Below are positions 55,114 to 62,940 of a DNA stretch of 64,000 bases, piece by piece. A program made the translations under genes and the position numbers. Source of the stretch: Micromonospora echinospora (GTDB lineage: Bacteria; Actinomycetota; Actinomycetes; Mycobacteriales; Micromonosporaceae); NCBI RefSeq assembly GCF_900091495.1, contig NZ_LT607413.1, forward strand, positions 7,083,001-7,147,000, given 5' to 3'. A model generated the notes under the pieces. That model ran no database searches, was not told the origin of the DNA, and saw only the letters and a program-made list of their open reading frames with translations. The stretch's first letter is position 1, and each line of letters begins with the position of its first letter.

Positions 55114-56010
55114 ATGAGCCCACCGGTGCGTTACCGATCCGAGGAGGAGGACAGCGGCCGCTGGCTCGCTTTCCCGTTCCGGCCCGGCGACATCGTCATC
55201 AGCACCCGGTCGAAGAGCGGCACCACCTGGATGCAGATGATCTGCGCGCTGCTGGTCTTCCAGACCGCCGAGTTACCCGCCCCGCTCGTGCGGCTCTCCC
55301 CCTGGCTCGACTGGCTGGTCGCCCCCCAGCAGGAGGTGTTCGACCAACTCGCCGCCCAACGGCACCGACGCTTCGTCAAGACGCACACTCCGCTCGACGG
55401 ACTGCCGATCGTGCCCCACGTGTCGTACGTCGTGGTGGCCCGGCACCCGCTGGACATGGCGGTGTCCCTCTACCACCAGGGCGCGAACATCGACCGGGAG
55501 CGACTGCGCCAGCTCATCGGGGAACCGCCGCCCGCCGACGCGCGGCCGGCCCCGGCACCGCCTCCGCTGCACGACTGGCTGGTGCGCTGGACGGAGAGCA
55601 ACCGGGACCCCCGGGAAGCGATGGACTCGCTGCCCGGCGTGCTCTGGCACCTGACCGACGCCTGGCGACGCCGGCAGGAACCGAACGTGCTGCTGGTGCA
55701 CTACGACGACCTGCTGACCGACCTGGATGGACAGATGCGGCGCGTCGCCGCCTGGCTGGGCATGAAGGTACCGACCGAGCGGTGGGCGACTCTGGTGGAG
55801 GCGGCCACGTTCGGGGCGATGCGCGAACGGGCCCAGGTCCTGGTGCCCGACGCCGCCGGAGTGTTGAAGGACCGGCAGGCGTTCTTCCGGCAGGGCCGCT
55901 CCGGCGCGGGAGCACCGCTGCTCAGCGCCGAGGAACTCCGCCGCTACCACCGACGGGCGGCCGAGCTGGCCCCGCCGGATCTCCTGACCTGGCTGCACCG
56001 GGGACGGTAG
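55114..56010 (+). CDS. PAPS-dependent sulfotransferase
   Basis: 298 residues from ATG 55114. PAPS phosphosulfate loop ISTRSKSGTTWMQ near residue 30 and the 3'-phosphate motif VVARHPLDMAVSLYH near 110 identify a cytosolic-type sulfotransferase (Sulfotransfer_1). The C-terminus has LKDRQAFFRQGRSG, similar to the family RKGxxGDW region but altered. Transfers sulfate to a hydroxyl or amine of an unknown acceptor. No PAPS-synthesis genes are nearby. Confidence 0.9.
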   Translation: MSPPVRYRSEEEDSGRWLAFPFRPGDIVISTRSKSGTTWMQMICALLVFQTAELPAPLVRLSPWLDWLVAPQQEVFDQLAAQRHRRFVKTHTPLDGLPIVPHVSYVVVARHPLDMAVSLYHQGANIDRERLRQLIGEPPPADARPAPAPPPLHDWLVRWTESNRDPREAMDSLPGVLWHLTDAWRRRQEPNVLLVHYDDLLTDLDGQMRRVAAWLGMKVPTERWATLVEAATFGAMRERAQVLVPDAAGVLKDRQAFFRQGRSGAGAPLLSAEELRRYHRRAAELAPPDLLTWLHRGR

Positions 56011-56155
56011 CCCGACCTGCTGTACGTCGAACCGAAGCCCCGGATGGTGGTCGCTTCCGGGAGCCACCGCGGTGGGCGTCTCTGAGACAGACGGCGTGGC
56101 CGGTGAGCGGACAATCGTTACCGCACGCGGTTGTGGGATCTCAGACGTTAGACAC

Positions 56156-56171
56156 GCCGGACGGATCACAC
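56156..56171 (+). repeat. 16-bp direct repeat, left copy
   Basis: GCCGGACGGATCACAC; matches the copy at 56986-57001 at 15 of 16 positions. The pair brackets the uridine-kinase-like gene, 830 bp apart. Confidence 0.65.
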
Positions 56172-56241
56172 CTCAGGTAGTCAATAAGGCCTCATCGGGA
56201 TATCGGTGGGTGTCGGCCGAGCGGGTAGGGGAGGACAGGAC

Positions 56242-56958
56242 ATGGAACAAGGCACCCGCGCCGAGTTGCTCGGCCGCCTGGTTGAGGCAGTCGGGTCCGT
56301 CGCAGTCGCACACCCGACGCGGGTCGCCGTCGACGGACCGCCTGCCGCCGGCAAGACCACCCTCGCGGACGAGTTGGCCGTCGTCCTACGCGAACAGGGC
56401 CGCCACGTCGTCCGCGCGACGATCGACGATTTCCTCGTTCCCAGGGCGCGGCGATATCCACGCGGCGAATACTCGGCCGAAGGCTGCTACTTCGACGCCC
56501 ACGACCACGACGCGTTGAACCGGGTTCTGCTCGACCCGCTCGGCCCCGGCGGAGATCGGCGCTTCCAGCACGCGGTCTACGACCGCGCCACGGATACCGC
56601 GTTGTCCCCGCCGGTCACGACTGCCCCCGCCGACGCCGTGCTGGTCTTCGACGGCGTCTTCCTGATGCGTCCGGAACTGATTGATCGGTGGGACATTCGT
56701 GTCTTCGTGTCGACCGCGCTCAAGGAAACCGTGGATCGTGCCGTGACCCGAGAGCGCCGGGTGTCGTCGCGGGCCGACGTCGAACGGCGCTGGCGCGAGC
56801 GATACATACCCGCCCAGCAGTTCTACTTCGCTCTGGTGCGCCCCACCGATCACGTCGACATCGTCGTGCACAACGACGAGCCCCAGCAGCCGTCCTGGGA
56901 GACCAGGCACAATGGTCGCACTCAATCCACCCAGGACAGGACGTTGACCGGCGGCTGA
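56242..56958 (+). CDS. Uridine-kinase-like P-loop kinase
   Basis: 238 residues from ATG 56242 with AGGGGAGGA upstream. Walker A GPPAAGKTT (residues 32-40), DDFLVPR as the substrate/metal aspartate pair, VLVFDGVFLMRPEL as Walker B, and a lid region TRERRVSSRADVERRWRERY. It fits the uridine kinase/phosphoribulokinase superfamily, though short forms like this often act on other nucleosides or small molecules. The gene and its upstream 150 bp look more A/T-rich than their surroundings and are flanked by 16-bp direct repeats, suggesting acquisition. Confidence 0.85.
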   Translation: MEQGTRAELLGRLVEAVGSVAVAHPTRVAVDGPPAAGKTTLADELAVVLREQGRHVVRATIDDFLVPRARRYPRGEYSAEGCYFDAHDHDALNRVLLDPLGPGGDRRFQHAVYDRATDTALSPPVTTAPADAVLVFDGVFLMRPELIDRWDIRVFVSTALKETVDRAVTRERRVSSRADVERRWRERYIPAQQFYFALVRPTDHVDIVVHNDEPQQPSWETRHNGRTQSTQDRTLTGG

Positions 56959-56985
56959 TCTGCCGTCCTTCAAACGCCGCACCGT

Positions 56986-57001
56986 GCCTGACGGATCACA
57001 C
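56986..57001 (+). repeat. 16-bp direct repeat, right copy
   Basis: GCCTGACGGATCACAC, 27 bp after the uridine-kinase-like stop; partner of the copy at 56156. Confidence 0.65.
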
Positions 57002-57081
57002 GCAGCAAACGGCCGACTCGTCGGTCCGCTCACTCGATAGACACGGAATTGGCGGACACAGTCGACCCGGGCAGGACGACG

Positions 57082-60000
57082 TCACTTGGCGTTGAAGTAG
57101 TTCGCCTCCGGGTGGTGCACCACGATCGCGTCGGTGGCCTGCTCCGGCTCCAACTGGAACTCCTCCGACAACCGCACCCCGATCCGGTCCGCCCCGAGCA
57201 GGTCCACGATCTTCGCCCGGTCCTCCAGGTCGGGGCAGGCCGGGTAGCCGAACGCGTACCGGCAGCCCCGGTAGTCGGTGCGCAGCAGACCGGCCAGGTC
57301 CGCCGGGTCGTCGTCGGCGACGGTACGCCCCGACGGCAACGTCAGCTCGGACCGGACCCGCCGGTGCCAATACTCGGCGAGGGCCTCGGTGAGCTGCACG
57401 GAGAGCCCGTGCACCTCCAGGTAGTCGCGGTACTCGTTACGGGCGAACATCTTCGCCGTGTACTCGCTGATCGGCTGACCCACGGTGACCAACTGCAACG
57501 CCACCACGTCCAACTGCTCGCCCCGGGGCCGGAAGAAGTCGGCCAGACAGAGCCGCCGCTCCTGCCGCTGCCGGGGGAAGGAGAACCGGGCCCGCTCGCT
57601 GTGCCCGTTCTCGTCCAGCACCACCAGGTCGTTGCCCTCGGAGTACGCCGGGAAGTAGCCGTACACCACCGCCGCCTCGAGGACCTTGTCGGCGGTCAGC
57701 CGGTCCAGCCAGTACCGCAGCCGGGGCCGGCCCTCGGTCTCCACCAGCTCCTCGTACGACGGCCCGTCGCCGCCCCGCGAACCGCGCAACCCCCACTGGC
57801 CGAGGAACGTCGCCCGCTCGTCCAGCAGCGCCGCGTACTCGGCCAACGGCAGACCCTTGACCACCCGGGTGCCGAAGAACGGCGGGGTGGGCACGTCCAC
57901 GTCGGTCGCCACGTCGGAACGGACCGAGGCGTCGTCCAGCTCCGGCAGCGACTCGTTGACGATCGCCCGCTGCCGCTCCCGCCGCGCCCGCCGGGCCGCC
58001 AGCGCCGCCTCCCGCTCCGGGTCGACCACCGGCGCGCCGCCACGCTTGGCCGCCATCACCCGGTCCATCAGGCTGAGCCCCTCGAACGCATCCCGGGCGT
58101 AGTGCACCTCGCCGGGGAACATCGCCCGCAGGTCGTCCTCGACGTACGCGCGGGTCAGCGCCGCACCGCCCAGCAGCACCGGCCACCGCTCGGCGACGCC
58201 ACGGGTGGCCATCTCACCGAGGTTCTCCTTCATGATGACCGTGCTCTTGACCAGCAGCCCGGACATCCCGATCGCGTCCGCCCGGTGCTGCTCGGCGGCC
58301 TCCAGGATCGCGTTGATCGGCTGCTTGATGCCGATGTTCACGACCTCGTAGCCGTTGTTCGACAGGATGATGTCGACCAGGTTCTTGCCGATGTCGTGCA
58401 CGTCGCCCTTGACCGTGGCCAGCACGATCCGGCCCTTGCCGCCGTCGTCGGCCTTCTCCATGTGCGGTTCGAGGTACGCCACCGCGGTCTTCATCACCTC
58501 GGCGGACTGGAGCACGAACGGCAGCTGCATCTGGCCGGAGCCGAACAGCTCGCCGACCACCTTCATGCCGTCCAGCAGGATGTCGTTGATGATCAGAAGA
58601 GGCGCGGTGCCGGCGGCCATCGCCGCCTCCAGGTCGGCCTCCAGGCCGTTGCGCTCACCGTCGATGATCCGCCGCTTGAGCCGCTCGTTCAGCGGCAGCG
58701 CGGCCAACTCCTCCGCCCGCGACGCCCGCGCCGAGGCCGCGTCCACCCCCTCGAAGAGGTCGATGAACCGCTGGAGCGGGTCGTAGCCCTCCCGACGGCG
58801 GTCGTAGACCATGTCGAGGGCGACCTCGCGGTGCTCGTCCGGGATCTTCGCCATCGGCAGGATCTTGCTCGCGTGCACGATCGCGCTGGTCAGCCCGGCC
58901 TGCACGCACTCGTGCAGGAAGACCGAGTTGAGCACCTGCCGGGCCGCCGCGTTCAGCCCGAACGAGACGTTCGAGATGCCCAGCGTGAAGTTGATCCCCG
59001 GGTACCGGCGGGCGATCTCCCGGATCGCCTCGATCGTCTCGATCGCGTCCCGGCGGGTCTCCTCCTGACCGGTGGAGATCGGGAAGGTCAGCGTGTCGAC
59101 CATGATGTCCGGCAGCCGCATGCCCCAGCGGCCGGTCAGGTCGTCAACGATCCGGGAGGCGATGCGGACCTTGTCCGCCGCCGTCCGGGCCTGCCCCTCC
59201 TCGTCGATGCACATCACCACCACCGCGGCGCCGTGCTCCTTGATCACCGGCATCACCCGGCCGAAGCGGGACTCCGGCCCGTCGCCGTCCTCGTAGTTCA
59301 CCGAGTTGACCACGCACCGACCGCCGAGCATCTCCAGGCCGGCCTCGATGACCTGCGGCTCGGTCGAGTCCAGCATGATCGGCAGCGTGGAGGCGGTGGC
59401 GAAACGCCCGGCCAGCTCCCGCATGTCCTGGGTGCCGTCCCGGCCGACGTAGTCCACGCAGAGGTCGAGCAGGTGCGAGCCGTCCCGGGCCTGCCCCCTG
59501 GCGACCTCCACACAGGACTGCCAGTCCCCGGCGAGCATCGCCTCCCGGAACGCCTTGGAACCGTTGGCGTTGGTCCGCTCCCCCACCATCAGCACCGACG
59601 CGTCCTGCGCGAACGGCACGTGGTGGTAGATCGAGGAGACGCCCGGCTCCCGCACCGGCTCCCGCGACGCCGGCCGGACACCGTGCAGACGCTCGGACAC
59701 CACCCGGATGTGCTCCGGCGTGGTGCCGCAGCAGCCACCGATCAGCGAGACGCCGTACTCGGTGACGAACCGCTCCAGCGCGTCGGCCAACTCCTCCGGA
59801 GTCAGCGGGTAGACGGCCCCGTCGGCGGTCAACTGCGGCAGGCCCGCGTTCGGCATCACCGACAGCGGCACCCGGGCGTGCTGGGCGAGGTAACGCAGGT
59901 GCTCGCTCATCTCCGCCGGGCCGGTGGCGCAGTTCAGCCCGATCAGGTCGATGCCCAGCGGCTCCAGGGCGGTCAACGCCGCGCCGATCTCACTGCCCAG

Positions 60001-60597
60001 CAGCATCGTGCCGGTGGTCTCGACGGTGACGTGGCAGATCAGCGGCACGGTCGTACCGCTCTCGGCCATCGCCCGGCGGGACCCGACCACGGCCGCCTTG
60101 ACCTGCAACAGGTCCTGGGAGGTCTCCACGAGCAGCGCGTCCGCGCCGCCGGCGATCAGGCCGGCGGCGTTCTGCTGGTACGCGTCGCGCAGGGTCGCGT
60201 ACGCGGCGTGGCCGAGCGTCGGCAGCTTCGTGCCGGGCCCGATCGAGCCGATCACGAACCGGGGACGCTCCGGGGTACTCCACGCGTCGGCCGCCTCCCG
60301 AGCGATCCGCGCGCCGGCCTCGGAGAGCTCCCGGATCCGGTGCTGGATGTCGTACTCGCCGAGGTTCGCGAGGTTTGCGCCGAAGGTGTTGGTCTCGACG
60401 CAGTCGCTCCCGGCGGCGAGGTATGCCTCGTGGACCGACCGCACGACGTCGGGCCGGGTGACGTTGAGGATCTCGTTGCAGCCCTCGTAGCCCTCGAAGT
60501 CGTCGAGGGTCAGGTCGGCCGCCTGGAGCATCGTCCCCATCGCGCCGTCGGCGACGAGGATCCGGTCTGACAGCTCATTCAGCAACGAGGTCCGCAC
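57082..60597 (-). CDS. metH: Cobalamin-dependent methionine synthase MetH
   Basis: 1171 residues, full four-module enzyme. Homocysteine domain with the zinc cysteines (NCATGP and GGCCGTTPEH), pterin/methyltetrahydrofolate domain from about 330, cobalamin-binding module with GDVHDIGKN near residue 730 supplying the lower-axial histidine, and a C-terminal SAM-binding reactivation domain. Transfers methyl from methyltetrahydrofolate to homocysteine. TAACCT lies 6 nt before the GTG, so the mRNA is probably leaderless and no cobalamin riboswitch fits upstream. Confidence 0.97.
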   Translation of the reverse strand: MRTSLLNELSDRILVADGAMGTMLQAADLTLDDFEGYEGCNEILNVTRPDVVRSVHEAYLAAGSDCVETNTFGANLANLGEYDIQHRIRELSEAGARIAREAADAWSTPERPRFVIGSIGPGTKLPTLGHAAYATLRDAYQQNAAGLIAGGADALLVETSQDLLQVKAAVVGSRRAMAESGTTVPLICHVTVETTGTMLLGSEIGAALTALEPLGIDLIGLNCATGPAEMSEHLRYLAQHARVPLSVMPNAGLPQLTADGAVYPLTPEELADALERFVTEYGVSLIGGCCGTTPEHIRVVSERLHGVRPASREPVREPGVSSIYHHVPFAQDASVLMVGERTNANGSKAFREAMLAGDWQSCVEVARGQARDGSHLLDLCVDYVGRDGTQDMRELAGRFATASTLPIMLDSTEPQVIEAGLEMLGGRCVVNSVNYEDGDGPESRFGRVMPVIKEHGAAVVVMCIDEEGQARTAADKVRIASRIVDDLTGRWGMRLPDIMVDTLTFPISTGQEETRRDAIETIEAIREIARRYPGINFTLGISNVSFGLNAAARQVLNSVFLHECVQAGLTSAIVHASKILPMAKIPDEHREVALDMVYDRRREGYDPLQRFIDLFEGVDAASARASRAEELAALPLNERLKRRIIDGERNGLEADLEAAMAAGTAPLLIINDILLDGMKVVGELFGSGQMQLPFVLQSAEVMKTAVAYLEPHMEKADDGGKGRIVLATVKGDVHDIGKNLVDIILSNNGYEVVNIGIKQPINAILEAAEQHRADAIGMSGLLVKSTVIMKENLGEMATRGVAERWPVLLGGAALTRAYVEDDLRAMFPGEVHYARDAFEGLSLMDRVMAAKRGGAPVVDPEREAALAARRARRERQRAIVNESLPELDDASVRSDVATDVDVPTPPFFGTRVVKGLPLAEYAALLDERATFLGQWGLRGSRGGDGPSYEELVETEGRPRLRYWLDRLTADKVLEAAVVYGYFPAYSEGNDLVVLDENGHSERARFSFPRQRQERRLCLADFFRPRGEQLDVVALQLVTVGQPISEYTAKMFARNEYRDYLEVHGLSVQLTEALAEYWHRRVRSELTLPSGRTVADDDPADLAGLLRTDYRGCRYAFGYPACPDLEDRAKIVDLLGADRIGVRLSEEFQLEPEQATDAIVVHHPEANYFNAK

Positions 60598-60603
60598 CCG
60601 TTC

Positions 60604-60609
60604 AGGTTA
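60604..60609 (-). promoter_or_regulatory. Leaderless-type -10 of metH
   Basis: TAACCT on the minus strand, 6 nt before GTG 60597; no ribosome-binding site. Confidence 0.6.
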
Positions 60610-60779
60610 GTGCGGAAACTCGCGTCGTGGTGGAGTGGTACTCGTCGCTCCCACATTGTGCCGACCGTCGCCCGGGTTGCCCCGTTCCGCACCGGACACC
60701 GGCCGGTTCCGGCGCGGTCGCGCGGCCGGTGCCGGCCACCGACCGGCGCGGCCGACGGGCCGCATGCGACGCCGGGACG

Positions 60780-60785
60780 TAGGCT
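60780..60785 (+). promoter_or_regulatory. Candidate -10 for the leader ORF upstream of the PAC2 gene
   Basis: TAGGCT, 6 nt before GTG 60792, at the same spacing as other leaderless starts in the window. Confidence 0.5.
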
Positions 60786-60791
60786 GGCGAC

Positions 60792-60887
60792 GTGAGGGAC
60801 AACAGGGACGCCGCCGCGCGGAGCCGCCACACCACCACGCGTGGTGCCGGCGCCGGCCGGGACGAGCAGGGTGAGGTGACGGCGTGA
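60792..60887 (+). CDS. Possible 31-residue leaderless leader peptide before the PAC2 gene
   Basis: GTG 60792 to TGA 60887; begins VRDNRDAAARSRHTTTRG, hydrophilic and Arg/Thr/Gly-rich. 28 of 31 codons end in G or C, as expected of real coding sequence here. The TGA overlaps the PAC2 GTG (GTGA), and the PAC2 ribosome-binding site (GAGGTG) lies inside the leader. Translation of the leader would therefore directly affect PAC2 initiation. No homologue recognised. Confidence 0.42.
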   Translation: MRDNRDAAARSRHTTTRGAGAGRDEQGEVTA

Positions 60888-61753
60888 CCGAGTTCGACGG
60901 GCTGCCGGTGCTGCGCTCTCCGGTGGCCATCGCCGCCTTCGAGGGCTGGAACGACGCCGCGGACGCCTCCACGGCCGCCGTGGAGCACCTGGAGCAGGTC
61001 TGGCAGGCCCGCCAGGTCACCGAACTGGACCCGGAGGACTTCTACGACTTCCAGGTCAGCCGGCCGACGATCACGATGGCCGACGGCGCGACCCGACGGG
61101 TCGAGTGGCCCACCACACGGTTCATGGTGGCCAGCCCGGAGGGAACCGACCGGGACGTGGTGCTGATCCGGGGCATCGAGCCGAGCATGCGCTGGCGCAC
61201 CTTCTGCGAGCAGGTGCTGGAGCTGTGCCACAGCCTGGAGGTCGAGCGGGTGGTGCTACTCGGCGCGCTCCTGGCCGACGTGCCGTACACCCGGCCCCTG
61301 CCGATCAGCGGCAGCGCCTCGGACGCCGAGGCCGCCCAGCGCTACCAGCTCACCCCCACCCGGTACGACGGCCCGACCGGCATCGTCGGGGTGCTGCACG
61401 ACGCGTGCACCCGGGCCGAGGTCGACGCGGTCTCGTTCTGGGTGCACGTGCCGCACTACGCCAACAACCCGCCCTGCCCGAAGGCCACCCTCGCCCTGCT
61501 GCACCGGGTCGAGGAGGTGCTCGACCTGCCGGTGCCGATGGCCGACCTGGCCGAGGAGGCCGCCGAGTGGGAGCAGCGGGTGCGCAGCGCCGCCGAGCAG
61601 GACGCCGAACTCGGGGAGTACGTCCGGGAGTTGGAGGAGCGGGTCGGCGACGCCGGCATCACCCCGCTGACCGGGGACGAGATCGCCCAGGAGTTCGAGA
61701 AGTACCTGCGTCGACGGGGTGGTTCCGCCGGTCCGACCGCCGGCTCCTGGTAG
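60884..61753 (+). CDS. PAC2-family protein
   Basis: 289 residues. Matches the PAC2 fold (named after eukaryotic proteasome assembly chaperone 2): AIAAFEGWNDAADASTAAVEHL at the N-terminus, then VLIRGIEPSMRWRTF and LLGALLADVPYTRP. The C-terminal 70 residues are helical and acidic. The bacterial function is unknown; a link to the proteasome locus 20 kb away is suggestive only. GTG start with GAGGTG upstream. Divergent from metH, an arrangement I recall from M. tuberculosis (Rv2124c/Rv2125). Confidence 0.88.
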   Translation: MTEFDGLPVLRSPVAIAAFEGWNDAADASTAAVEHLEQVWQARQVTELDPEDFYDFQVSRPTITMADGATRRVEWPTTRFMVASPEGTDRDVVLIRGIEPSMRWRTFCEQVLELCHSLEVERVVLLGALLADVPYTRPLPISGSASDAEAAQRYQLTPTRYDGPTGIVGVLHDACTRAEVDAVSFWVHVPHYANNPPCPKATLALLHRVEEVLDLPVPMADLAEEAAEWEQRVRSAAEQDAELGEYVRELEERVGDAGITPLTGDEIAQEFEKYLRRRGGSAGPTAGSW

Positions 61754-61779
61754 GCCACCAGCCCACCCGACCACTCGTC

Positions 61780-61816
61780 ACGGGCCCGGGACGTCACGCC
61801 GACGTCCCGGGCCCGT
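61780..61816 (+). terminator. Terminator of the PAC2 gene
   Basis: Perfect 16-bp stem (61780-61795 with 61801-61816, ACGGGCCCGGGACGTC and its complement) with loop ACGCC, followed by TGTCGTC. 26 bp after the stop. Confidence 0.85.
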
Positions 61817-61953
61817 TGTCGTCCACGCCTGTCCGTCCCGTGTCGGTACCACCCGCGCGGCGGATGACGGCCCGCCGGCGAGGGGCGGCCTGATGGAAGA
61901 GGCGTTGGGGAAGGGCGTGCCGGGGTGGCGGAGGGCACACCCCGTAGGGCATC

Positions 61954-61965
61954 CTAGGAACCTAG
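61954..61965 (+). promoter_or_regulatory. Candidate GntR operator
   Basis: CTAGG-AA-CCTAG, a perfect inverted repeat with 5-bp arms, 37 bp upstream of the GntR gene start, in the expected promoter zone. Suggests autoregulation. Confidence 0.45.
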
Positions 61966-62002
61966 CTGTTCGAGGCCGGGAAAGGCCGGGAGGAGCCGCG
62001 CC

Positions 62003-62794
62003 GTGCAGATCAACCCGGGAGCCGCCGAGTTCCCGCACCGCCAGATCGCCGACCAGCTCAAGGCACGGGTCCGGCGCGGGGACTGGGCGCCCGGCGAACG
62101 ACTACCGTCCATCCCGGCCATCGCCGAGATGTTCGGGGTGGCGAAGCAGACCGTCCAGCGCGCCGTCGACCAGCTGCGCGTCGAGGGGGTCCTGATCACC
62201 AAACCCGGCTCGGGCACGTACGTCCGGGGCACCCGGCGGCGGCTCAACCGGCTCTCCCGGGGCCGCTACGGCGGCTTCCGGGGATACCACGCCGACCTGG
62301 CCGCCCGGTACCGGCAGCACCTGGTCGCGGTGGGCCGCGCCCCCGCCCCACCCGAGGTGGCCGACGCCTTCGGCGTGCCGGACGGCACCGAGCTGCTCGT
62401 CCGGCGGCACCTGGTCCGCACCGAGGACTCCCCGGTCGAGGTGGGGGCGTCCTGGTTCCTGCCGGCCGACACCGCCGGCACCTCGCTGGAGCGGGCCGAG
62501 GCGTTCGGCCGCCCGCTCTACCAGGAGGCGGAGGAGGCCACCGGCCGGCGGTACGTGACCGCCGCCGACACGATCAGCGCGCGCCAGCCCAGCCGGGAGG
62601 AGGCGGAGACCCTCCAGATCCGGCCGGACACGCCGGTGCTGCACCTGCTGCACGTGGCGTACGACGCGGCGCGCAAGCCGATCGAGGTGGCCCAGGCGAC
62701 CTGGCCGGGGCCGATGACCACGCTCACCGAGGAGTACAAGGTGCCCGGTCCGACGCCGGAGCCCGACCCCGACCCGGGCCTCGTGCTCGGCTGA
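62003..62794 (+). CDS. GntR/HutC-family transcriptional regulator
   Basis: 263 residues from GTG 62003, with GGGAGGAG upstream. Residues 10-75 are a GntR winged helix (RQIADQLKARVRRGDWAPGERLPS, GVAKQTVQRAVDQLR, KPGSGTYV). Residues 95-245 are a UTRA ligand-binding domain. The ligand is probably a small metabolite. No adjacent same-strand target; convergent with mshC. Confidence 0.9.
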   Translation: MQINPGAAEFPHRQIADQLKARVRRGDWAPGERLPSIPAIAEMFGVAKQTVQRAVDQLRVEGVLITKPGSGTYVRGTRRRLNRLSRGRYGGFRGYHADLAARYRQHLVAVGRAPAPPEVADAFGVPDGTELLVRRHLVRTEDSPVEVGASWFLPADTAGTSLERAEAFGRPLYQEAEEATGRRYVTAADTISARQPSREEAETLQIRPDTPVLHLLHVAYDAARKPIEVAQATWPGPMTTLTEEYKVPGPTPEPDPDPGLVLG

Positions 62795-62822
62795 CCCGCC
62801 GGCACGCTGGCACGCTGGCCCA

Positions 62823-62844
62823 CCGCGCCGACCCGACGGCGCGG
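62823..62844. terminator. Hairpin between convergent GntR and mshC genes
   Basis: 8-bp perfect stem (CCGCGCCG at 62823-62830 with CGGCGCGG at 62837-62844), 6-nt loop, 28 bp after the GntR stop. Confidence 0.45.
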
Positions 62845-62940
62845 GCCGCCGCCCGCGACCGGCGGTGGCGACACGTACGCCCCCGGCCGGTCGCGGCGAC
62901 GACCGGCGGGCAGGGCGAGCCGGTCGCGCGGCGGGAGCCG

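Noticed and set aside
57049..60570. 1173-codon open frame antisense to metH
   Set aside because: Shadow of metH; Arg/His/Val/Leu-rich without domain features.
60598..60883. Cobalamin riboswitch upstream of metH
   Set aside because: The metH start is at leaderless distance from its -10, leaving no room for a riboswitch in the transcript, and no B12-box-like sequence was seen.
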